64,000 bases of DNA from Micropterix aruncella (Eukaryota > Arthropoda > Insecta > Lepidoptera > Micropterigidae): NCBI GenBank assembly GCA_944548615.1, contig OX155954.1:7723498-7787497 (forward strand). Direction: 5' to 3'. The position numbers were made by a program, and so were the translations under genes. The stretch's first letter is position 1; each line of letters begins with the position of its first letter. Below are positions 30,104 to 41,771 of the stretch, in pieces. Below the pieces are notes generated by a model, which was given only the letters and a program-made list of their open reading frames with translations, did no database searches and was not told the DNA's origin.

Positions 30104-30973
30104 TTATTTACAGGAGGCGAGGAGGCTTTCGCGGCTCTTGAAGAAGCCTCTGTCGGTGCGGCACTCGCGGATGGTGACCGTCTGCATGTTGACGGTGACG
30201 TCGGTGACGAAGATGTCCTCGGCGAGCGCGGCGCGCGCCAGCCAGTAGGCGGCGCCGCGCGCGGGCGGCGGCGGCGGCGCGGGCGGCGCGGCGGGCGGCG
30301 CAGCGGGCGGCGCGGCGGGCGGCGCGGGCGGCGCGACGGGCGGCGCGGGCGAGGGCGGGCGCGCGCCCTTGGGCTCGGCGGGCGCGGCGGCGGCGGCGGG
30401 CGCGGCGGCGGAGGCGAGCGAGTGCGCGGGGTGCCGCGGCCGCGCGTCGCTCGGCGTGCGCGAGTCGGACTCGGGCGAGTGCGGCGCGCGGCGGGCGCCC
30501 GAGCGCGGCGCCGCCGCCTCGCCGGCCGGCAGCGCGAGCGCCGCCACGCCGCCGCCGCCGGCCGCGTCGCCGTTGTGGCGGCGGTGCGGGGGGGGCGGCG
30601 CGGGCGGCGGGGCGGCGGCGAGCGCGCGCGGCAGTTTGTGCGGCGGCGCGGGCGACGTGGGCGACGTGGTGATGGTGACGCCGATCTTGCCCGACTCCTC
30701 GGACAGGACCTCGGCCTTGCGCTTGGTGCCGAGCGGCAGCGCCACGCGCTCGTCGTCCTCGCTCTCGGGCGTCCGCTCGCGCTCCCTGTCGCGCTCTCGC
30801 TCTCGCTCCCGCTCGCGCGGGTGCTCCTTCTCTTTCCGCTTGACGACTCGCTTCGCGCCCTCTCCGCGCTCGAAGCTCTGGATGAGCCGCTGGTCGAGGA
30901 TGTTCTCGACGGGCTCCCAGGTGTTGTGCTTCGGACTCCACCCCTTCCATTTCACGTAGAACTCCACTTTGTG
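30104..30973 (-). CDS. Pc: Polycomb (Pc), last coding exon: half chromodomain, linker, Polycomb C-box
   Basis: On the - strand the acceptor tttttgtttcag precedes [21 protein letters not shown]. This is the second half of a chromodomain with the two tryptophans of the methyl-lysine cage. [13 protein letters not shown] follows, then an Arg/Glu repeat region. Next is GTKRKAEVL with GKIGVTI, a motif diagnostic of insect Pc. A long Ala/Pro/Arg low-complexity linker follows, and the C-terminal box is [18 protein letters not shown] with TDRGFF. The 289 codons end with TAA at 30104-30106. Pc binds H3K27me3 through the chromodomain and joins PRC1 through the C-box. The first chromodomain exon, with the third cage aromatic, was not found at higher coordinates. 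The exon is a strong GC island in an AT-rich region. Confidence 0.95.
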   Translation of the reverse strand, partial: HKVEFYVKWKGWSPKHNTWEPVENILDQRLIQSFERGEGAKRVVKRKEKEHPRERERERERDRERERTPESEDDERVALPLGTKRKAEVLSEESGKIGVTITTSPTSPAPPHKLPRALAAAPPPAPPPPHRRHNGDAAGGGGVAALALPAGEAAAPRSGARRAPHSPESDSRTPSDARPRHPAHSLASAAAPAAAAAPAEPKGARPPSPAPPVAPPAPPAAPPAAPPAAPPAPPPPPARGAAYWLARAALAEDIFVTDVTVNMQTVTIRECRTDRGFFKSRESLLASCK

Positions 30974-31239
30974 CTGAAACAAAAAGAAAACGATCGTTAG
31001 AAATTGGCGTTTTATTTTCGCAAAAAGGAGATTTTAAGCCGACCGCAGATCGAAGAATTCGACCGTAGAAAAATAATCATGCCGTGATTATATTATGCTT
31101 AATTTTAAAAATATATAGTTTTGGTATTTTTTTTATATAATAGATAATAAATAGATAAATATTGCACGTTGTTTCATTTATTATATTCAAAAATTTATAT
31201 TCAAAAATGTTGATCAGTTATTAATTCTTCTGCATTGTT

Positions 31240-32329
31240 TGGATCTAGACCTTGACATGGACAAATTGCGCCTCCCAGATTCCACATCTAGATGGATATG
31301 ACGTTAACTACACATTGAGAAACCGAAATAGATCCGACGGTGTAATCGTCTATACGAAAACATGCCTAAACGCATCAGCGAATGAGCTGGATATCGATGA
31401 CGGCAATGGCTTGCAAGTAACGTACAATGATGTTAACATAATTGCAATTTATCGATCCTCTTCATTTGCAAATGTTGCCAAGTTCATAAATTCTCTTATT
31501 TCCAGCTTAAACATCATTTGCTATGACGAAATAATCCGTCATACTGTCATTGCCGGCGACGCAAACATAAATATTTATGGAAATCGATCCACATATGCTG
31601 ATGACTATGAATGTTTCTTGCATGAACTGGGTTTCGTGTCAAATATTGAGTCTTGTATAGATCATATTTTTATAAGGACTAACTACAACGTCACCTCTGC
31701 AGTAATACACTCCACAGTTACCGATCACTATAGTACGACATTAGCCATCGATCGTGATATACAGAAAACTCAAATAATGTAGGTACACAAAATTTAAAAA
31801 AAATGATGACTCGAAATTACTAGATTTACTGTCAAAGGAACAGTGGACAGACGTCATAGATAAATTGAATGTAGATCAAGTAACCGACAAATGTGTAGCT
31901 ACCCTCCAAGCACACATTAGAGACTGTACAACAAACAAACAGATCCCACATAAGAATAAAAAAATTAAACCCTGGATCACCGCAGGGCTGGTCCAGTCCA
32001 TCCATAAAAAAGATAAACTATACAGTAAAGTCAAAAAATTCCCAAACAACGTCGCCTTAAAAAGCTACTTTAAAAGATACCGCAATCTATGTGCAAAATT
32101 AATAACTGCCAAAGAGAATATTATAAACTAAAACTACAATCAGAAAACAACGACATTAAAAATGTGTATAGAATATAGTTAAATAATTGAGTTATAGGAA
32201 GAAGACAACTTCACGAATAAGCGAACTGGTCATTAATAATGAGTTAATAACAGAAAACGCCAAAATAGCAAATAAATTGAATAAATATTTCTTTAACATT
32301 GGAAAAAATCTTGCTGACAAACTCCGAAC
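31240..32329 (+). mobile_element. LINE endonuclease-domain fragment (APE type)
   Basis: The frame 31252-31782 shows HTVIAGDANINI, SCIDHIFIRT and VTDHYSTTLAI, the GDxN, DHI and SDH motifs of apurinic-type endonucleases in jockey/CR1-group LINEs. A second frame (31865-32131) has the usual linker before the RT (KPWITAGLVQSIHKKDKLY). The RT itself begins to appear (ELVINNELITENAKIAN) and is cut off near 32329. At least two frame breaks. Confidence 0.75.
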
Positions 32330-32715
32330 GCCGTTGATTAGCATTTCGGTTGATTAGCAACTGACGAACGCCGTTGATTAGCATTACGCGCAGGTGAAAG
32401 CTGGCGGCCTTTTCGTGTACGTTTCGATCTGTGTGAGCCGAGTAGCAGGACATTTGGCGATCATATACGAGCCCTTACGACGATTCGCTTCGATTTCAAT
32501 TTTGTTTTAAGATAAACTACTGTCTGGTAAATTGTGACCAAACGATGCTTGCGTACCAAATTTCAGCTCGATCTGATCAGGCGTTTGGATGCTATCGTGG
32601 AGGAATATATACACACAGACACGCAGACTTCAATCTAGAAATGGTCTCAATCGTCTCAGGGCGGCTAAAAATGGATATTTCCGTCTTTATCTTGAAAAAA
32701 AATGCACGTTCACAA

Positions 32716-33222
32716 CACTTTCCCTCCTGGACGGTTGGTGGGCCGGGAGAGTAAATTCACACTTGTTATATATTAATTTGCTTACACAAACATTAAATCA
32801 GTATAACTCTGATGGTATGGTCGTAAGATATTGTCACTTGGTGATAGGCCCACCATGTTGTATTCTATTGTGTGTGCAATATAGTTTTTCAAACAAACAA
32901 ACAAACACTGATACTCGTAAACCGAACGCGTCCGTCCATACTCGGTACTACAACGCGGACGACGAGCTGCGATCGTGGCGAATACCGCGCTCGGAATGAA
33001 GGGACCAAAAGAAAGGCGGCAGCTGTCGTCACGCATTGCACCCGCACGCTCACCGAAACCGTTACCTACCCCTCAAAATAACAAATTTTGGCGGGGAATT
33101 GCCAGCTCTTAGCTGCCACTTAATGAGGGTATTGGATATGACCGCCTCCGCGATCGATATCTGCGCTATATTATACTTTCCCTGCCCACCAACCGACGAA
33201 AAGGGAAAGTGTCGCGAACGCG
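32716..33222. repeat. Inverted repeat pair around 450 bp of mixed repeats
   Basis: The left copy (32716-32756) and the reverse complement of the right copy (33172-33222) both read ACACTTTCCCT, GGTTGGTGGGC, GGGA-AGT. Each copy is also partly self-complementary. Between them lies a repeat tail (AACAAACAAACAAAC at 32890). No transposase recognised. Confidence 0.5.
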
Positions 33223-33365
33223 CTAAATAAAAATCGCTAGATAGTGCAACACGTGCACTTATGAACGACTTTCTCAAATGCTTCGTACTGCAAGGTCGTG
33301 GACGCTTAGAAATCAACAACTAAAAACTGTACATGTTTTTCATTTGTTACAACTGTAAGGTGAAG

Positions 33366-33695
33366 ACGAAAATATACTCTGGAACGATCTCCCAGCAAAT
33401 ATACGAAACTCGCCTTATTTACCATCGTTTAAGACTCACCACCTTTCTAAGAAGTTACCAGTTCTTCCCTTTCTCTCCTGTTCCTCTCCCAATTTCCTCT
33501 CCTCGGGCATTATTAGTTTTAAATTCTTCCACTTGTCTGTATGTTATGTAATAATCTTTATTTTCACAATGCGCGCATGTACCACTGTGTTTAGGTTAGT
33601 TGTAGTAAGACATTGCCATGTGGCAATAAGCTCGCCTTTTTGTATACGAATTAAGTGCAAATAAAGAGTTTATTACCTATTATTATTATTATTAA
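33366..33695 (+). mobile_element. LINE 3' end (C-terminal residues, 3' UTR, ATT tail)
   Basis: Begins with LWNDLPANIRNSPYLPSFKT, the C-terminal signature of jockey/CR1-like RT proteins. The 3' UTR contains CAATAAGCTCGCCTTTTTGT and ends AATAAAGAGTTTATTACC plus (TATTAT)n. A related 3' end occurs at about 59080-59205. Confidence 0.7.
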
Positions 33696-33699
33696 AATA

Positions 33700-34406
33700 T
33701 CAATTTTGAGTCTCTCTGAGACGATTAAGACCATTTTCAGATTGAAGTCTGTATGTGTGTGTGTCTGTCTATATGTATTCCTCTATGATAGCGCTCACAC
33801 GCTTAATTTAACTAAACTGAAATTTCGTATGCAGGCATCATTTGGTCATGGCAAGAGTTGAAAAGATTGTAGTTGAAATCGGTCGACCAGAGGGCGCACT
33901 AGTCATATATCAATCTCAAAATATTGAACTTAGGGACTTGACAGTTGATAAGCTGGAACACACAGGGCTCGTTGGCCCGAAATAAACACTAATAATATTG
34001 AAATTTCGCCATACGCCATCAAATCAAATCATATTTTCAAAAAAAACCCGTTTAGGATGTAGAAAATACAGACACAAAATAAATAATTAAAATGAAACAA
34101 TTAAACAACATAACATAAATCTACATAACAAATAATAAGATTAGTTTCGTAGTTTGATAAATTCAAAATAATTATTGATATCTTTCAATTTGTGTGGCAG
34201 CTTGTTATAATAATTTATGCTTCTATATATCGTCGTGCGTTGGATTTCTGCAGTGGCCATCTGTTGGCGCTTGGCCCAAACCTGCCCTTAGCTGAGAAAC
34301 GAACCATGCCGCCTGGTGCTTTGCAATTTAACCCAACCGGGCTCGTCCGCCGGCCGAGAGAGGGCGCTCATCGATTGTATTTATGAAATTAATATTCAGA
34401 TGAATC
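33700..34406. other. Anonymous AT-rich sequence with a GC-richer patch
   Basis: A GT microsatellite lies at 33749-33770. A GC-richer segment at 34220-34380 looks like a decayed repeat but is unidentified. Confidence 0.35.
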
Positions 34407-34434
34407 AGTCCTTGGATACAAGTATCCAAGGACT
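34407..34434. repeat. Perfect 28-bp palindrome
   Basis: AGTCCTTGGATAC, two bases AA, then GTATCCAAGGACT: a 13-bp stem with no mismatch. It lies just left of the MITE at 34495. Confidence 0.7.
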
Positions 34435-34494
34435 ATGTTACGGGAGGGTAGAGACTGTTTTTGACCGGCAAGCCGGGAAAGTCTTGGGATGACA

Positions 34495-34828
34495 CAAACG
34501 TTTTTAACACGCTTTTATTAGGTCGACCTGTATGTAACTATGTAATGGAATCTAAGGTAACTAATTTAACCACCTTACAAGGATCGTAGCGTCATGAAAA
34601 TTGGCATCTGTGTGTAGTTCTGATGACAATACAATAATATGGTACTGTCGAACTGATCTGATGATGGAGTCGGAAGATATGAACTGGAACTTCATTATGG
34701 AACATCGTATCATATCTGTGTTTGGACTTGTTAGAAAAGTCTTGGAATGAACTTTGACCACGATTAGGTTTCAAGGTCTGATGATGTGGTTTTTACGTGC
34801 ATTTATAAAAGCGTGTTTTTAGTGTTTT
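34495..34828. mobile_element. MITE with AACACGCTTTTAT ends
   Basis: The left end TTTTTAACACGCTTTTATTA and the right end ATAAAAGCGTGTTTTTA are inverted repeats. The interior (TGTATGTAACTATGTAATGG, GATCTGATGATGGAGTCGG) is the type of sequence often repeated in moth genomes. No transposase. Confidence 0.6.
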
Positions 34829-34861
34829 TTTTTAACTAATAATTTATTTTTTAATATTCTA

Positions 34862-35055
34862 GCGTTGCACGCGGGGGCGGAGCGGTTTCTTTCAAACGGC
34901 GCACAGCGACGTCAATTGAGTTTCATGTCGGCTGGCAATCTATCTACCGCGCAAGTAGACACTGCCTACACTTCCGGGGTAAATCGTCAGAGCGGGACAG
35001 ACGCACCGTCGCACGCCGCGGGAGCGAGAGGGTCTGCGATATCGCGCCGCGCATA
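34862..35055. promoter_or_regulatory. CpG-rich block, possible promoter or 5' exon
   Basis: High GC with many CpGs in AT-rich surroundings, including GACGTC and CCGCCCCCGCGTG (- strand). A frame of 63 codons (34865-35056, +) has no recognisable domain. Position upstream of Pc is suggestive only. Confidence 0.25.
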
Positions 35056-35589
35056 AGGTGCTGCTGGTGTTTTATTTTATTAGCGCCTCTGACACGATTA
35101 CGGCAACATGAATCACCATAATAAAAGTTCCCAAATATTCTTCCAGTATTTTTTATACAGAGTTCATCAGAGTTTATGTCGATTGCGCAGGGTAGGCAAA
35201 AGCATTGATTATTTATTTATTTATTATTATATTTTAATATAAGTAAACCTACAGCGTTGCATTAAACATTTTTACATGTTAACTAAATTCAGTTATCGGG
35301 AGGAGAAGGCTTTGAAGGAGGGGGGGGGGGCGTATCTTATTTAGACATACATACATAATGCATTGATACATTTTCGTCATGTCTTTTTCGAATTATAAAA
35401 AAAACACTGCTATCTATTTGCGATTAAAATGCAAACGTGGAATATTTATCTTATTTCGTTTCAGTATATTTATTGATTTATTTTCAGGTATATTTTATTA
35501 TTTTAATTTAAATATTAATTTTTCACATGTATATTCGTGAATATTCGATTTTATAACCTGATTTTATTTTTACCATTTTCGTTCGAAGT

Positions 35590-36330
35590 AGTTTCAATTA
35601 AATATAAATAAAAAAGTTCCTAAAGCACTTGTGCTTCAGGGAAAATAAATCTGCTGAATCGTACAAGGATATATTAGCTCTCTTTAAACTCGATAGTCTT
35701 GAAGATAGGCGTAGGTACAACCTACCATATGATGTTTCTCTACAATGTAATAAACAATATTTTTGACAGTGCGTATCTGGTCGAAAAGGTATCTATTCTG
35801 ACTCCTCCTCGCATTACTCGGAATCAGCACCTGTTTTACGTAAAGAGATAAAACTCTAATTATACGAAGCATTTCCTAATAAACAGAGCCATGACAACGT
35901 ACAACGATAGGTTCGGGTACATTGATATTATATTTTTTCATCAGGTAAAAGACACTTTAGGGAAACAATTAAAAAGTCTTATCAGTCTTTTGTCCCCCTT
36001 ATTTCATCTAATGACTATTAATCCCTTAAACGGTTTACATGAATAGTTTTTTGTAATATTTTTAAAAATATATTTTTGGTACAAAATAATTAATAATGGT
36101 TATAATCTTAACGTAAATTTTCATTTTCATTTGTTTATTGTTTTTTCTCTTCGTCTATCAATAAATCACTACTAAAGAAATGCATGTATAAATAAGGTAT
36201 AATAACGGAGATATGTACTGTACACATAGTATTAACGGTAAATAGTGTTAACATATAATTAGTTATAGTTTTATTGTTATATTTTGTATGTGTTATATAT
36301 AAACTCTGTTTGTTAACCGAATAAAATAAA
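35590..36330 (+). mobile_element. LINE C-terminal fragment with (AAAAT)n tail
   Basis: Frame-shifted pieces read SLEDRRRYN, ITRNQHLFYVKR, LINRAMTTYNDRF and ETIKKSYQSFVPLI, an order typical of the C-terminus of LINE polymerases. The element ends in (AATAAA/AAAAT)n at 36305-36330. Inactive. Confidence 0.6.
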
Positions 36331-36609
36331 ATAAAATAGATGGATATCGTTGTTCTTTTTTTAATGCCTTATTTAGTTACGTTCAATTAAATTACACATG
36401 TAAATATTAATGATGTCTGTCGGATTATGATTATATTAGCCATACTTGGACATATCTGTTATTCTTATAGACGGTTATTTTTTCGAGCCCAGGCTTCTAT
36501 CTGTTTTGGCAATTGATCAGCGTCGATGTTGTTGCTTTTCAAGTAGGTACTTAATGATAGAGAGTGGCTGATTGTTGCCCATCCCTATTTTTCTTTTGTG
36601 GTCGTCCAG

Positions 36610-36682
36610 CTCTACTCAACTCACCACCGAGGAGGAAATAGATCGGTCCCTGATCTCAGGATTCGAGAAGAGCTCTCTACCA
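36610..36682 (+). other. Orphan exon-like segment with good splice sites
   Basis: A pyrimidine-rich acceptor (ttcttttgtggtcgtccag) and a strong donor (CCA/gtaagtg) bound 73 bases. One frame is open as STQLTTEEEIDRSLISGFEK then SSLP. The acidic, amphipathic content looks protein-like. No partner exon was found, so it may be an exon of an unseen + strand gene or chance. Confidence 0.3.
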
Positions 36683-37089
36683 GTAAGTGTTGTCTTTCAT
36701 TGCTTCTTGATTTATTCACCAATGCCGCCATTGATTGATTGCCGAATCAGCCAAACAAAGTCTTCCATCTCCAAGCTGTCTTCGTTAGATAATTATGTTT
36801 AAATTTACATTGCAAAATAAACTAGCATCTTATATAGATATTATAAGATTGCATGCAACAAAATTCCTAATGCGAGATCCAAAATTAGTTTCTTTTTTAC
36901 AATTTATTATATTAAATAAAAAGCAGACATCAAGTGATCGCAAGTACAGTATGTATCGCATACTGTACTAGTATAGGGTTGTATGTAGTATAGGGTTGAA
37001 TCGCCGCGCGCCGGTACAAGATAGATGGGGCTTGCGATGTCGTTCAATGTCACCTATAAATTGGTAGCGCCGCAATTGTGCTTTGCGAC

Positions 37090-39081
37090 TAGTGATGTGT
37101 CGGTCGCGATTTATTCCGTCATTTTGACCCTGTCTAAAAAAAGACGATTGACCGAATCGTTGATTAAGAAATGATTCGGTCATTCTTCACTTGATTGATT
37201 CGGTCATTCTTCACTTCAATGATTCGGACAGTCACGACTGAAAACAGCGGTTGCCCATCGCGTAGTCACTGGTCGGTTTTTCAATCTTTCAACCGATTGA
37301 AACGAATTCATGCAAACCACCGCAGCGACCGATACCTATGTGTCAGTGACGAATGATTCGGTCATTCAAATCACCGTTTAGGAAACATTTTAGTTAACCA
37401 TTCTAACTGCACTGATTGAAAACAGCAGCCGTTCAGGTCAGTTGTCCTTCTGTCATTCAATCATTTTTATACCTTCTGGAAGCAATTGAATGCATTCAAA
37501 ATAAATTCCTTAGTAATGACTATACTCAATTTCTCGACTTTACAAAGTTCCTTTTTTAGGAACAATATAAAAACCAATGAAATAACCGAAATATAATAAG
37601 AAATCGAAGACTATTGCGGTTGTTTGACATTATAAATACGATAAATACGATAAAAACGAATTTAACGCGTCCGAAGTTTCGGCGATGTTGCAACCGCCAA
37701 GGGAGACAGTCTACCCTGGACAACGGCGGGTAGTTTTTTAAAATTTCATTGTTAAATCATTATTATCGCTCTGCAATCATGTTGTAAAAAAATGTACGCC
37801 TAAAAGGCAGGTTATACGGCACTGAATAATTGAAAACTTCATGTTACTACACCACAATCACAATAAAATAAATTTAAATTGAAAATAAATTGAAATTGTA
37901 GCGCCCGACGTATCGGCGATGTTGCAACAGCCAGGGTAGACAGTCTACCCTGGACAACGGCGGTTGCAACATCGTCGAAGCGTCGGGTGCTACAAACTTC
38001 ACGCGGTAAATTCGTTTTTATCCTGTTAACAAAAAACAAACGTCCTAAATAAAGGATTTTATACCCGAAACTGGATTTCGCGACTGAAATGTTAGTCGTG
38101 TCTGTTTTTTATTTAATTACCCACTTAATAACAAATAACCGTACAATAACCTAATCATATAGGTTCACGAAGTTCACATTTTTAAAGTCCGAGGCAGAAG
38201 CCCTTCTAAACCCCCTCCCTCTTGCTTAATAAAATGTACCATACAAAAACATTTTAATTTTAGTCTCTTAAAACTGTTCTAAACCTCTGTCGTCCAATAT
38301 TTGGGTCAAAACACAACAAGCGCCGACCAGCTGCAGCGCTCAGCGTCGTACAAATAAAGGTATTTTACCCGTAAAATGATGGCGCTTGTCCGCCTGCGTT
38401 TGCAAAAAGCATCATACGTGTTCTCGCCTTTGTCATTGTAAGTTATCCCTTCTCGTGAGTCGGTATTTAGGTGCGATACGAAAATGACTGAATGATCGTT
38501 CTGATTCGTTCGGACAATCATCCTATGCGAAGCGAAAGTGGTTCTTTTTACACGACTGCCCAATAAAGGAGTTATATGTTGAGGATTTTTCTATGAATGC
38601 TTTCCGTTTCTTTGAACCACCATAACTTCTAAACTCTTGAGCCGATTTAGAAGTGTGTGGTATTGTTAGAATCGTTATGTCATCCCGAGTACCGTATGGT
38701 ACCTTAAATGTACATGTGCCATATGGTAGTACATTGAAAATATCAAGTAAGTAGTTGTCTAAACGTCCACATTTCAATAAATTAACCTAAATATATCGTG
38801 TTTAGTGTCAAATGAAAGGTTTGATTAAATACATTCCGGAAATATACATGTATCTATATGGATAAATACATAAAGCACAAATACTTCATGAAAAACAGTA
38901 ATAAAAATAATTATAAATACAATAGTTTCTGTAACGGCAGTCGTGTTTTTTATTTTTTTAAATATAATAATTTACCTGTTAGTATGTCTGAATTGACCGA
39001 CCGAATCAAAATGACCGAATCGTTTTTCGAATCAGTCACTACTGACCGAATCTCTAAATCTAAATGAACGACACATCACTA
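37090..39081. mobile_element. hAT-type transposon, 1992 bp, perfect TSD and TIRs, non-autonomous
   Basis: The ends TAGTGATGTGTCG and CGACACATCACTA are perfect 13-bp inverted repeats. They are flanked on both sides by TTTGCGAC (37082-37089 and 39082-39089), an 8-bp target duplication diagnostic of hAT. Near both ends many copies of the word GATTCGGTCAT or its complement occur, as in hAT subterminal repeats. There is no transposase frame. Other elements are nested inside (37645-38022; 38340-38470; 38540-38940). Confidence 0.88.
37645..38022. mobile_element. Palindromic MITE nested in the hAT element
   Basis: The ends ATAAAAACGAATTTAACGCG and, inverted, ATAAAAACGAATTTACCGCG match in 19 of 20. 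Inside, the word CGGCGATGTTGCAAC occurs twice, and 37914-37977 forms a long palindrome (CGGCGATGTTGCAAC ... GTTGCAACATCGTCG) around CCAGGGTAGA-CAG-TCTACCCTGG. A relative lies at 42545-42720. Confidence 0.65.
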
Positions 39082-39429
39082 TTTGCGACCCGCTCACAGA
39101 ACGGCGAGATTTATAAAAGAATTTGCATGGTGAATGCATTCGAGTGAAATCGAGAGCTCAAATATCCGACCTCATTATTAGATAGGTACGTACACCACGC
39201 GGATTTGTCATGTGAGCCACGTGACTGCGGTTTGACGCCAGAACTACCATATAGTTGTAATAAATATGAGTACTACACCTTATTATCTTATCAGATAGAG
39301 GGTATACGATACTTACATATATTATCTTTTATTAGCGCGTCGATCCAAAACGTTTTCCAAATTGTGTAAGTTAAAAATTGCATTTTTTTTAAAATGTAAT
39401 ACATAAAACCGTAATTTCCTAACACATCG

Positions 39430-40076
39430 CTTAAAAATAGCACAGGACTGGATGAACTCCATGCAGAAATAGCTAAGCTAGAAAAAGCTTGGCACTTGGC
39501 TTACACAAAACTGGGACAGTGAAGTGGAGATCAAGAATCGAAATCAGTGGAGATCAAGACTCGAGATTAAGAATCGAAATTGCACACAGCGCCTTTGCAA
39601 TCGAAGCCTGAAAATCCCACTTCGAATAAGTCTTCTCCAGTGCTACGTCTGGCCCATACTTTTACATGGATGTGAGGCCTGGAATATTAAGGAAGATATT
39701 AGGAAACGTATAGAAGCATTCGAGATATGGGCATACAGACGCATGATGTCGATATTTTGGACTCAGAAAAGCACTAATGAGGAAGTTCTACGGCGTGTCG
39801 GCCAAAAACGCAAGCTTTGGCAGACCATCAAACAGCGCAAAGCTGCATACCTGGGTCACATGCTTAGGCACGAAAGGTACGACCTCTTGCAACTCATTAT
39901 GATGGAGAAAGTTGCAGGAAAGAGGAGACCTGGCCGTAGACAGAAATCTTGGTTGCGGAACATTCGAGAATGGACCGGGATTATGAGTGTCGCCGAAATG
40001 TTTGCCTGGCGAAGGACAAAAAGAAGTATGCAGAGCTGACTGCCAACCTTCACTAGTTAAAGAGGCACCCTAAAAG
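39430..40076 (+). mobile_element. RTE-like LINE copy with internal deletion
   Basis: The first 60 bases (TGLDELHAEIAKL) come from before the RT domain and are joined directly to the C-terminus. The frame 39524-40039 reads LQCYVWPILLHGCEAWN, then KAAYLGHMLRHERYDLLQLI, GKRRPGRRQKSWLRNIREWT. Except for the early join it is ~90% like the copy at 59205-60366. Same 3' end (GAGGCACCCTAA). Confidence 0.8.
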
Positions 40077-40285
40077 GAAGATATTTACACGCGCACTACT
40101 TATTGAAAAACTATACTGTACCCTACCTACCCCATATGAAATAATTTGCCTTCACACATTTTTCTTATATTCATCACTACCCAATCACTTAACTATGCAA
40201 ATATCCGTTATAGATAACAGTTGTTACCTACCTTATTTTTATATTAATTAAATGAATGAATATCTCTATAGAAGAAGAAGAAGAA

Positions 40286-41459
40286 ATCTTCGGGGACGCG
40301 GCATCGACGACAGTCCGAAGCAGTGTCGAATCGTTTATGCGAGACGCGTAACAGTATACAAAACCGAAGGTTAACGAATCCGAAATTGGTTATAGCCGCG
40401 CCGCACTCGTCCATTATTTAAGGACCGGTCGCGCTTGCAGCCCGATTAATTCCACAGAACCTGGAACTGTTTGTTTAGAGCTGTATTTTCTTTTTGTTTT
40501 TTTTAAAGTTCCGACCAAAGCTTACAAACAGAACCTTAATATATTAAAAATATCTTCTAAAATATAACCTCACAGCACCGAAGAATTCGAAAGCTAAGCT
40601 CCTGCTTTTGAGATATTTCGACCTGAGCTGTACCAGAATAATAAGGGATCCATATTACGATAGCAACTAGGAAGAATTTGAAAAATGCTATCAGCAGGCG
40701 TTGACGTGCACTGAAGGATTTTTAGATAAAAATTCTGCCTAAAAAATCCAGTGGCCGCCAACCAATTCCAGATAATATATGTAATTATGGCTCAACAATA
40801 GAATACAATGAAATACAGAAAATCGAAAAAAATATATTTCCAACAACCACTTTTCGAATAAATTGCTTCTCATCCTTATTGCAGAAAAGTGTAAGTGTAG
40901 AAAATACACTAATAGCAATTACTTCGCTTTTAAACAAATATGAATATCAAAGTACTACTACATAAAACTCCTTTTGTAGTCGATTTGTGTGAAAACGTTT
41001 CATAACATGAAACACTTTCGAAATGTCGGAACACTCGGCGTGCTCGCATTGGAAAAAAAATATTTCCACAGTCGTAATGGTGAAACGGAAAGTGATAGAC
41101 TAATCATTAAAGTCTGAAAGTTTAATGGTAGTAATGGACTGAAAGAAATAAAAGATTGAAAGTTTAATTTTTAACATTATTTATTTCAGATATTTTGTGT
41201 GGAAGTTTATTTTTATAATTATTTAGTGTTGGTATTAGTACATCCTTAGAGCAGGCTCTGTATATCATCACAATAATGTTTAATGTAAATACCAAGGGTA
41301 TAATTTTTGATGATCTAATAAAAAATCGTATTGCTCTCGAAAATCTGATATAGATATACCTACTCGTATAATACAGATACGTCGTATACTGAATATATAG
41401 ATATTTATAGTAGATACCTACTGTTGTGTTGCATAATAAGTATATTAGTTAATGAGTTA
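40286..41459. other. AT-rich sequence, no gene recognised
   Basis: A GAAGAAGAAG run at 40270-40286 precedes it. Otherwise anonymous. Confidence 0.35.
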
Positions 41460-41771
41460 GGGGCTCCCTAGACGGTCAAGCATGCTTGTCAAGCATCGCG
41501 TCGCGAGCTGGGAGGGGATCGTAAACCGCAGGAAACATATATTTTTTATGATATTTACCAAAAATGCCTAATTTTGTAGTTTATACCAGGGAGTCACGCC
41601 AAATAGACGTAATTGATTGATGAATGACGTGACTCCCTGGTATACAACTACAAAATTAGGCATTTTTTGTAAATATTTAAAAAAATATTTGTATTTTTCC
41701 TGCGCCTTACGATCCCTTCCCGGCCCGCGACGCGATGCTTGACAAGCATGCTTGATTGTCTAGAGAGCCCT
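41460..41771. mobile_element. Fold-back MITE, 312 bp, TTA target (Harbinger/Tourist type)
   Basis: Two arms of about 140 bp are inverted copies: the left starts GGGGCTCCCTAGACGGTCAA and the right, inverted, AGGGCTCTCTAGACAATCAA. Both continue GCATGCTTGTCAAGCATCGC and end near CCAGGGAGTCACG. TTA flanks both sides (41457-41459, 41772-41774). No coding capacity. Confidence 0.8.

Noticed and set aside
30108..30950. 280-codon minus-strand frame and two plus-strand frames (30369-30959, 30422-31000) over the Polycomb exon
   Set aside because: Shadow frames produced by the GC-rich Ala/Pro/Arg codons. Only the 30104-30973 frame contains the chromodomain and Polycomb box.
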